DNA from: Archilochus colubris
Lineage: Eukaryota; Chordata; Aves; Apodiformes; Trochilidae
NCBI GenBank assembly: GCA_023079485.1
Contig: CM041104.1
Location: forward strand, 5,192,864 to 5,256,863
DNA: 64,000 bases
Reading direction: 5' to 3'
Shown here: in pieces, positions 55,061 to 64,000 of the stretch
Layout: the number at the start of each line of letters is the position of its first letter
Numbering within the stretch: the stretch's first letter is position 1
Position numbers and translations under genes: made by a program
The notes under the pieces: model-generated
Seen by the model: only the letters and a program-made list of their open reading frames with translations
What the model was told of the DNA's origin: nothing
The model's database searches: none

Positions 55061-58000
55061 AGGTTTTACCGCTTTGCTATTTCCTTTTTCTTTGATTATC
55101 AGCCTTTTCCTCCTTCTCCTTTGTTACTCACACCTGCTAGCGTTAGGGCTGTTCGTGCTTCAGTCCCTGGCAAACATCACAGCTTGACATCAAGCACACA
55201 AAGCTGCTGGAGAGCCCCGCTCCATTCCTGTGCTCTGGAAAAAGGAAAAGGGGCGCTGCGTGCGCTGGCGGCTGTTTTCATTCTGGGAACAAGGTTTATG
55301 AAAGCCCCATTAAAAAGAACACGTAGCCTTGGTGCCAAGAAGACCAGGACAGTTCAGAGGAGTTAAAAATGAGGTGCCAGCATGAGTTCCACCTGCCAGA
55401 TTTTTCGTATTGACTTTATAATGCCCAGAATTGATGGGGATCCAGACGTTCCTCTCAAGGCTTGCGTGACTCGATGTTGGGAAGAAGTTTCAGCAGGTGA
55501 TGTGACTCACATCTGCCTGGTGTAGAATGCCTTCCCTTTGCACCAGGGCACTCATTGCAGCCATCAGTGTCAGAGATGGGCTGCAGGGAAGGATGGTGCA
55601 TCCAATGGGCATGAGGGTGCCTGTGTAAGAAGGGGTCAAAAGCGTTCATCGCTCATCTGACTCTGCTGTTGCCTGCTTGCCTCTTGCCAAGGTGATTATG
55701 GCTCACTTCTTAGGGAAGCAATATCTTCTTCCAAACCTGTCGCAGTGGGTGTTTGATGCAAACAGATGCGATGCAAACAGTTTGCATCAAACTCCCACTG
55801 CGACACAAACCTTGGGCTCTCAGTAAGCAGTAACTCAACAGTCATAAAGACCTGAGTGAGCTCAGCATGCCAAATGACTCCATGAAGTTAAAGAACAGCC
55901 ACTGCACCTAGAGAGATGAGCACCTGATACCTTTAGGCTCTCGCTGCTGTGAGTGCTCCGAGGGCTTTGGTATCAAACCAGGACCAGGACACTTCAAAGA
56001 GAAATCAGGAAAAAGGACTGAATGGGCTAAAGCAGGAGCTTGAGCAGACCCTGAACTGAGCAGCTGACCAAGGACTAGGCCCAGAAAAATATGATGAGAA
56101 GCAAGAACCACTCTCTTCCTCCAGCTGTGAAAACAAATGGCACCATCTGGTTCCTGGGGTCAGGAGCTGCAATGCAAATCAGACAGGGGTATCACGTGTG
56201 CCAGCTACTCAGGAACACTAGAGGAGAGGATTTTTGGGTAGCACAGAGCAGGTTTTCCAAAATCCCTGTACTGGTGCACACAGCTGCACAACCTCTGCAA
56301 AGTGGAAAGGGATTTCTGTTTGCTTTTTTGAAACAATCTGTTCATGTTCTCTCATGTTTGAGGGCAGTTGCACCAATTTTTCAGCATGATTTATTTTTCT
56401 TTCACTGTCTTGATGCTACTGGCTGGACAGATGAATCAGACCACGTTGGTAAACCAGTTGAGAGCCTTCACTATTTCAGGGTATTATCCTATAGTGTGGT
56501 TTTGAGCTCATTCTCTGTCCACCTGGTCCATTGCCTGACAGAGATAAGGGGCAATCTCTCTCAGATCAAGGGGAATCAGTCTCAAATTGACTTGTTTGTA
56601 GCTGCCTGCTGCCCAGCTTGGATTAGGAGGACTGTGATTCACATTCGTATCTCAAGTGAGCTGCTTTCAAAGAAGGATGTATAAAGCTTTGTCATCCTAG
56701 GGCTTTTCTTGCCCTTCCTGGGTTGGGTTCTTGTCATGCACAGCTGGATCCAGCAAGACTTTTGCAGCAACAAGCTCTCTTTGTGACTTCAGATTAATTG
56801 TGGGAGGCAGCAGAAATTTCTCAAAACCTTCCAAGGGTGTATACAGCTTAGGAGTTTTGAAACAGCATATAAAGAGAAGCTCTTCCATCTGTAGAATTTC
56901 CTGTCCCAGCTTTAGTCAAAACCTTTGTATCTTCCCAGGACCCAGAAGGGTCATTTGTGGAGCTCCTCCACCAGACTCCTTGAGCTCTCCCCCTGGCTAC
57001 CAAGGTTACTTCCCCCACAGCAGAGATGGATTCAATCCCCACTGCTGCCAGCAGTTCAGCCTCAGCTGGAGTCCCACCATGGGTGCTCTGGCTTGCTGGC
57101 CTCTCTTGATGATGCTACAGACTGTGACTGGCTCCATTGTTGTTTGGAGGCTGACTGTCCTAGTTCTGTGACAGCATTCCTTATGGGAACTTCATTTTAG
57201 GGGTAGTATTCATAATAATTTGGCACAACAGCTGACAAATTTTTACTGCAAAATTCACAGCTTTATCTCTTTAGAACATCTCTCGATTTGACTCTAGAAC
57301 CTTCCTGGTTCCTCCCCACCTCGACCTGCTTCAGATGGTGTTGACAGCATCTGCTGCCTCCCAAAACCCTCAACTTGAGTGCAACACTCAAATTGCCTCC
57401 CACAGATCATCACTTCAGGTCAGCAGTGTGCAGTGTGTAACTTCTCCAGCTGCCCTCTAAAGCCAAGACTACACCAGTGTAAGCCCAATGGCGTCCATGC
57501 CCAGGTACAAGCTGAAGCTGCCAGATTTTGGGGTCACATCCATGCAGCCCGAACCTCCCCAGTGTCCTTGGGTAAAGTTTTATGTCAGAGCCAGTCCTTT
57601 GCTGACAGAGTATTAGGATTCTGCAGCAATCTCCCAGGTATTGATTTCCTCTTAGCTTTACCTCCTCCAGTCTCCATCACATATTTTAAAAAACTGTCTC
57701 TGTCTGTTCCAGCTGCCCAACACACAGCTTCAGATAAGCTGAGCAACACATGGAATGGGTTCTGCTCCCCTTGTGAGGTAGAAACTAACGACAGTAGGAA
57801 GTAACTCATCAAATGGCAAAAGAAAACCCATCCTGTATTCTCAGCTTTCACAACTGCACTTCTTTCCAGTCCCTGCCACCCCTGGAAGAGCCCCACACAG
57901 CTTTTCTTTCTGGTTTGCTTTTGCTTGAGAGATGTGGTGGTGACTAACTTATTGCAAACTTACCCTAATGGTAAATTTGCTGAGGTTTGTCATCTTAGAG

Positions 58001-60980
58001 GTAGGATGGGACATATTTTGGTTCAAAAGCCTTATCCCAAGTGGCAGAACTAAGGCACATTATAAATAAGTTTATCATCAGTCAGTTAACTGCATTGCCC
58101 ATTACTGGTGCCTATACAGCAGCTTTCATTCCTACATTTCTTCGCAAAAATGCAGTCATTCCTGTGGAAAGCAAGCAAACAAAAATGAGATAAGAAAGAT
58201 AAGATCTGGTCTATGTTGCTGGCTCCTTTCAAGGAAGAAACAGAGGACTCAAAACTGAAACCCAGCAGATGTGGAGAGACTTGCCATTAGAAAATTGTGT
58301 GACACTTGGTATCTCCACCTTGGAAGGATAAAGTGCTGGGATTTGGATCCTCAGATCCTCCAGACTCAATCCCTTGAACATCAGTGGATTTCTTGGGGAC
58401 AATTTTCCTCTGAGGAACTTGGATTAGGAGGAAGCTGAATACAAACATTTATCAAAATAATCTCAAGAAGGAGTCCCTCTGGATGAGAGCACAGAATGGG
58501 TCTGAAGCCAGCGATCAGATTAAAAGGAGACAGACTAAATCAGGTTTTCAAACTGTGCAAGGAAGTGCAATCAGAAAGGACTGCCTCTGAGTTAAAAGCC
58601 TGCTTGAAAAGCCTACTTAATCTTCAAACTGAGACTGCAACAGAACAAATGGCACCAGGCTGTGAGATGTGGATCTGTCAGGAGGGCTGATGAGCTCTGC
58701 AGGTGAGATCCACACCCTCTGTGTGTTTCCCAGCAGAGCTGCTGGGGCATTTCTGCATCTCCTGAGTGAACTGCCAAGAGTTTCAGCCAGATGTCAGTGC
58801 ATTACACTCAGCTGGAGGCTTGAGAGTTGCTTGTTCCTGAATTTCTGGCTCTCTCAGTAACATCTCCTCCTTCTTCCAGCCCCAGCAGAAAGAACTGAGG
58901 TGCCAGCTGTGAATCTCAATAATTAAGGAGTTCATCTTTGGCCTTACTACTCCTGTTTTGGTTTGGAAACCTTGGCTACGTGGTTACATGGCACATTACA
59001 GCCAAGTTCAACCAAGAGGGAAAGTGCCAGCTTCAGTCCTAACCCTACCACCAGCTGGCAGTGACCAAGCTCACAAAGGTCATTTGGCTGCCAGCTCTTG
59101 GGTGCTGGTGCCCCATTTGAGGACCCTACAACTCATTTTTGGAAGCACTAGGAACTTGTGGGATACTCAGGGATGGAGAGGCAGCGTTGGGAAGGGTCTG
59201 CAGATTCCCACCCTCTGCTCAGGTTCTGGTGACTGCACCAGTGGTGGCCCTTCCCATCAGGACAGGGTGGCTGCTGCTCTGTGCATTTTGTATGTCTTGG
59301 TTTCCCATCAGAATCCAAAGCTGTGGTTACTGCTCACCTTGGCTTTGAAAGCTTCTGATAAAAACCAGGATGTGAAACGTGTGGAAAGGGAGTGAGAGAG
59401 GCCACATTTCCAGCAGGGGCTGAAAAATGAAAGCAGCTATTCCTAATTTCTACCTGGCTGACTAATAATGTGCAACCTGAGAGTGAAAAGACCTTGGTGC
59501 ACAAGGATATCATACATGTACCATGAATGGTAATAAAGAGGTCTCAGTGCAAAGACAGGCAGGAAATCCTGCAGTGCAAACCAGAGACAAAATGTAGAAA
59601 GAACTAAAAAAGCTGAGGATGATTTGGATTTGGAGACACTTCATGCCTGAGCTCTGTCTGAAATTGCCATTTTCACTTGTTGAATCCATCTCAGCTTTGA
59701 CACCCACTCCCATCTCATAGGCTTTGGAAAACTTTTCCCTTTTCTTTAGAAAGGAAAAAAAAAGTTTCCTTTTTCTTCTTTTGTCATTTCACAGTGGCTT
59801 GAAGTGAGTGGGTCGGTCTGGTGCTGGTGAGAGGCAGCAGGGGCTGCTGGCACCACGAGTGTCTGTGCAGAGCCCAGTTTGGTTCTGCCCATGTCTGATG
59901 GGCTGGGGGTGCCCCACCTGCTGGGTTCTGCATTAAGAATCAGAAATCAGAAACCTTTTATGTGCTGCCCCAATTCTGCAATAGAATTAGTAGTGTCATT
60001 TCTGCTGGGGGAGAGGAGGAGGAAGGCAGAAAACATACGGCATGGGTTGCAATCTAAAGTGATTTCCCCCTTTGCCTACAAACTTCAAACCAGAAAGGTG
60101 TAAGGGACAGCACATGTACACCACAGCTGGTGTACTGGTGGTACTGGGAAGAGTTTCACCTGATAGGATCCCTCCTGACATTCACAAGGATTATTTCCCC
60201 CTCCTCAGTGCCCTAAAAACAGTGTTTTGGAGCACAAAGGGCAGAGTTTGCTGCCTTTCCTGAGCTCTGGGTTTACCCCTGAGCCTGCACAGCCATTTAC
60301 CAGGGGCAGGGAAAGCTCTGAGAATTATTTAAGAGTAATTTTTTGTCATAGGATTTCTATGGGAGAATTATTTCTTTGTACAAGTGTCTCTGGCCCCTGC
60401 AACTCACAGCTGTGCATGTCCTGTCTGTGCCTTCTGCACTAAAACAGATGAAAGGTTTTTAATCCAATTGCTAAAAATCTTTGAAATTGTTTTCATTAAT
60501 ACCCATTTAATTCAAATGCTTGGGAACAGCTTAGAAAATCCTTTTATTACAAATGCCAAGCCTCAGTAGACAAGTAACTGATTAGGGTTTCCCCAGAGTA
60601 TTTAAGTTCCCTGATAAAAATCTCTGCAGCAAAACTAACCTGGCACTGCTGATACTTCAGGGTTGGGAAAAGAGCAAAACAAATCATTCTTTAAATACCA
60701 CACAGGAATTATAAGAGCCCAAGACATTTTTCCCTTTGCAGTCCATCTTATCAAGACATCTCCAGTTCAGAGCTGGATACTGAATTGGCCGGGACATTAA
60801 AAACACAAAAAAATCATCCCTGGCAAGAGCAAAGTCAGATGTACACTTAGGAACTTTTGCTGCCAGAGGACTTCAAGGGAGCAAAACCTCATGGATGAAG
60901 CAAAACCACTCCTGGAAGCCCACGCTCTGGATGGTGGGGATAAAGATGTTCGCACTATTTTAGGGGGCGAGTCCATTAAC
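55061..60980. other. Intergenic gap between GHRH and the next promoter
   Basis: About 6 kb holds no exon I can support. Three successive plus-strand open frames (56091-56684, 56731-57171, 57379-57804) are fairly long for this base composition, but show no domain, signal peptide or splice context that I recognise. The only clear structure is the inverted repeat at 55738-55805. Confidence 0.55.
55738..55805. repeat. 26-bp inverted repeat (hairpin) with 16-base loop
   Basis: The left arm at 55738-55763 (starting TGTCGCAGTGGG) and the right arm at 55780-55805 (ending CCCACTGCGACA) are reverse complements with one mismatch in 26. The loop repeats part of the arm: GATGCAAACAG occurs twice. Three octamer-like words (ATGCAAAC, ATGCAAAC, GTTTGCAT) result. 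It lies about 1 kb upstream of the GHRH promoter. Confidence 0.95.
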
Positions 60981-60989
60981 CCTGAGGGC

Positions 60990-61620
60990 CTGGGGCGCTT
61001 CGCTGCCAGCGGGGCCGACTTCGGGCCACACTTGGGAGGCTCAGCACCCCCAGACCCTCACAGCCGGGGCGGGACCCATGGAAGCGCTTAGCCGAGCAGC
61101 TCCAGGGACTTTTCGGGAGGAGCCCGGCGGGGAACCCCTCCCAAAAAGCCCCAAGGGCACCCAGCCGCCTTTAGGCCGCCCTTAGCAACGCGGCTCCCCA
61201 GGCGGTTGCTAGGGCCGGGGCGGGGCTCACTTCCTGCCGGGCGGAACCACTTCCGGGCGGTGCGGCCTTCTGCAGAGGGGCGGTGAGCGGGGTGTGAGGG
61301 CGGCCCGGCCCGGGGGGGCTCGGGGTTCTTTGGGGGGGGAGGGTCCGGAGCGGAGAAGTGGGGGGCGGTGGCTGCAGCATCCCCGGGGAGCAGCGGGGAG
61401 AGCCCCGGGACCGGGCTGGCACCGTGGGGCCCGCACCTCCCCCGCACCTCTGCCTGGGAGGGGATGGGGAACCGGGGTGTGGGGCCGCTTCTCGGGGCCG
61501 CTTCTCAGAGCCCCTGGAGCCGGGGCCCTGGGCCTGCAGGCGGCTCCTCGGCCTCCCCAGAGGTTTCGTTTCCAGCGGTGCTGAGCGCACCCACATCCCC
61601 TGCAGCCGGGACCCATGGGC
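60990..61620 (+). promoter_or_regulatory. CpG-island promoter of a downstream plus-strand gene
   Basis: A CpG-dense island carries a perfect ETS site ACTTCCGG (61249-61256), a second TTCC core (61231), a GGAA core (61243), and facing RFX-like half-sites TAGCAAC (61183-61189) and GTTGCTA (61205-61211). ETS sites this close to a splice-donor-like GGGGCG|GTGAGC (61282/61283) suggest transcription to the right. In mammals the gene after GHRH in this direction is MANBAL. No MANBAL coding sequence is in the window, so the name is inferred from synteny only. Confidence 0.7.
61255..61282 (+). other. Candidate noncoding exon 1 of the downstream gene
   Basis: The right end is set by the donor GCG|GTGAGC. 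The left end is a guess, based on the ETS site lying near the start site. No ATG is present. Confidence 0.35.
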
Positions 61621-62498
61621 GGCTCTGCAGCCCAGCACCTCCCGGGTCGTGTCAGCAACCCAGAGATAGATTTGGGGTTTTTGCCTCATCCCTTGACGAA
61701 ACCTTTCATGGGCTGCACCGAGACTGCTGCTCTTTATTTCCACCCCAAGAGGCAGACAATGTGTCTCTTACTTGAAGTGCTCCCATGGCTTTGTCCTCTG
61801 GTAGGGGTGTTTATAGGGGTAGGTGTTGAAGATGCCAGCTGAAGAAAAAAAAGAGAGGAAAGAAGGTTTGAGTCTGCCCTGGCTCTGTTGAGATGTGGAG
61901 TTGGTGGCCCTGGTCCTGAGAATACATGGTTGTTGATCACAGGGCCTGATCCTGTGCCTGGGGGCACATCCACACCCCCTGCCAGTGGTGTCACTGAGCC
62001 CCTCGCTGGCTTTGTGCTACAGCTCTGCCCTGGAACCAGGTTGCTTTGTGTTGGGGTAGCTTGTTGTCAGACCCTGAGAGAGGCCAGACTGATGATTTTT
62101 AAACAGGTAGTTCCTGTAGTGCAGTGAAACTCATGTGACCTGTTTCTGGTGTGATGTCCCAGTGAGATGGGCAGGCTTGGGGCTTGCCTGCTGTGGCTAC
62201 TGTGCATGCAAGGATGCTCCCCAATGACTCCTTGAAGCATGGTGTCACATCTCTGAGCATATTTCATGGGGCTGTGCTTACAGGGGTGGTGGCAGCTGCT
62301 GCCAGCCTGTGTGAGAGCTCTTGATAGTGGTCATGTCACCTGGGATTTGTTAGAAAATTACTGATAACACTTGAGGGAAGTGAAATAGAAAAGGAGAAAG
62401 AAGGGGAGACTTGTGGAAGATGAGGATTTTATTTATTTTTTTCATTGTATCAGTTCCCTTTTTTTTTTTTTGATGTGCTTCTTTGTGTTATGTTTCAG

Positions 62499-62546
62499 GT
62501 GTATGAGTCAGGATTATCAGTTGGAGTTTGTCCTGAGAAGATCCGG
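62499..62546 (+). other. Candidate internal exon of the downstream gene
   Basis: A long polypyrimidine tract and TTATGTTTCAG precede 48 bases ending in CCGG|GTAAGG, so both splice signals are strong. The frame is open (VYESGLSVGVCPEKIR), but I do not recognise it. It may be 5' UTR or a chance pair of sites. Confidence 0.3.
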
Positions 62547-64000
62547 GTAAGGAATGAAGCAATGTCCCTCCATGCTCTGTTTGAGGAAGTGGGAGGAGCA
62601 AGAATGAAGTTTCCAAAGGGTATCCAAATAAATTAAGTTGAAATAAAATGCAAGTCAAGGGTACAGGTTTCCACGATCCTGTTTCTTGCTTAGGAACTGT
62701 TGCCTTAGTGGACTGGGGGAGAGGGTATTTCAGAAATTAAAAGCAGTAGGGATGATCTGCACGTGCCCATGGTTTGCTGACACCATTGTGTGTCCTGTGC
62801 AGCCTTTGGGTCTGTGCTGGGGCTCACTGAGTGGCCCAGAGTCATCCTGGCTTCACCTCCAGGCCTCACACAGCCCTTAGTGAATTTGAATCAGATTTTG
62901 AAATGTTTCCTTTCACTGAAGTACAGACCTGGAAGGGACCACAAAACATTATCTGGTCCAGAGATGGGGTTAAATGAACTCACACCCCAGCCTAGGCAAG
63001 TGTGATCCCCCAGGAACAGGGATTCATTCCAGTCTCTGGAAATGAGACTGGATTCTGGTAATCTCCTCCTCACCTGAGGAATACAGAGCCTGCTTTGGAG
63101 ATAATTTCTAGGAGGCAGATTACTGCTGTTCAGCTGCTGTGTGTAGCCCCACCTAGCAAGTAGGGAGCTGTGAGTATGGGTAAGTTGAGCTGATTAAGTG
63201 AGTGCAGAGTAGGATGGGGCAGGTCAGGGAGACTGAGCCAGGCAGTGATCACAGCTGAGTCCTGCTGGCACCTCAGACTAATTGAATTCTCCTTTTGGGA
63301 CTTTTTGTGGCATACTCCAGCACCTGTGGGAGGAGAGTTCTCTGTTATCTAGAAAGCCATTAGTCACTCACAGACTGAATTGACAGCTCCATTAGCAGAA
63401 GATCAAGGAAGGAAAAAAGGACAGGCTGAGAAACTGGCTTGAGACCCAGGAGATCAATAATTAACTCTTCCTGTGTGACCATCACAAGGAATGTGGGCCT
63501 TAGTGTCACCTCCAGCCACATAACTCCTCCCTCTGCTCCAGCACATCTGCCTCCTGAGTGCTTTACTGAGGTCATGGTTGGTTTCATTCACCCCCCAACA
63601 CAACAAGACTGAGCACAAGCACAGCGTAACTGAAACTGAATGCTGCTCATCCCACATTTATGATCAGCTTCAGGGAGAAGGACATCCTTGCTTAGGAATC
63701 TCTTCCCTTACTGTTTCATGAATATTGTTCATATTTTGTTTGGCTTCCCCTCTCCTGCAAGTGGATTAATAAGAACATTTGAGGGCTCTTTGTAGGCAGG
63801 TGGTAAAGACAGATGTGCAAAGAAAATCCAGCTTTCATTTCCCTCTTTGATACTAGTTCTGTAGATCAAGGGTATCTTCATAAAACCTGTGAGCTCATCT
63901 GTCATTTTTTGATAATAGAAAGTGGACATAAGGAAGTGTGATGCAAATATTTTTTTTTCCCTTTGCAGTAACCAATCTTTTTGAGATCCTTAGAGGAGGA
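62547..64000. other. Presumed intron of the downstream gene
   Basis: There is no supported coding sequence. At the right edge, TTTTTTTTCCCTTTGCAG (ending at 63968) is a good splice acceptor, so another exon may begin at 63969 and run out of the window. The 32 bases visible are not enough to identify it. Confidence 0.4.
62926..62972 (-). mobile_element. Old CR1-like 3' end fragment
   Basis: GACCTGGAAGGGACC followed by CATTATCTGGTCCA resembles the reverse complement of the CR1 3' end (GGAAGGGACC then ATCTAGTCCA). The ATTCTATG tail and the rest of the element are not recognisable, so it is either very old or a chance match. Confidence 0.35.

Noticed and set aside
55738..55805. microRNA precursor
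   Set aside because: A 26-bp stem with a 16-base loop is short for a pri-miRNA, and it shows no usual flanking stem or bulges.
60891..61091. Short plus-strand frame before the CpG island
   Set aside because: It lies upstream of the likely start site and the peptide has no similarity I know.
61171..61743. 190-codon minus-strand open frame in the CpG island
   Set aside because: Pro/Arg-rich reading typical of CpG-island DNA. The promoter signals point the other way.

Overview
The window looks like nuclear DNA from a bird. Its left edge carries the 3' end of a CR1 LINE with the avian-type ATTCTATG tail. The genes are split by many introns, and the two recognisable ones lie in the amniote order RPN2 (+), GHRH (-), followed by a CpG-island promoter (+) where mammals have MANBAL. 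I could not identify the species.

Layout. 1-361: CR1 remnant. 362-24,213: a gene-poor stretch with no exon I can support. It holds simple repeats, several copies of an ancient palindromic repeat (TTTACACC / GGTGTAAA arms) and a decayed tRNA-like sequence. 23.7-24.93 kb: an unusual block just upstream of RPN2. It contains two divergent CTCF-like sites, a G/T-rich tract, a 12-bp CpG tandem repeat and a 570-bp minisatellite with a strict 10-bp period. 24.93-25.65 kb: CpG-island promoter of RPN2, with a TGACGTG box and an ERSE-like CCAAT-N9-CCACA element. 25,320-44,090: RPN2 (ribophorin II, an oligosaccharyltransferase subunit). All coding exons could be placed with intact splice sites and reading frame, including a 48-nt cassette exon that changes the C-terminus. 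44.1-48.1 kb: intergenic. 48,282-54,683 on the minus strand: GHRH, with four coding exons, a noncoding first exon and a TATA promoter. 54.7-61.1 kb: intergenic, with a striking 26-bp inverted repeat. 61.0-61.6 kb: CpG-island promoter of a plus-strand gene whose coding part lies beyond the window.

RPN2 is a housekeeping protein-glycosylation gene of the endoplasmic reticulum. GHRH is a tissue-specific neuropeptide gene pointing towards it tail to tail. Their promoters contrast accordingly: a CpG island without a TATA box for RPN2, and a TATA box with CRE-like and homeodomain-type sites for GHRH. I saw no evidence of an unknown multi-gene system. The most unusual items are the 10-bp CpG minisatellite at the RPN2 promoter, the hairpin with octamer-like words upstream of GHRH, and the RPN2 splice switch at a possible ER-retrieval tail.
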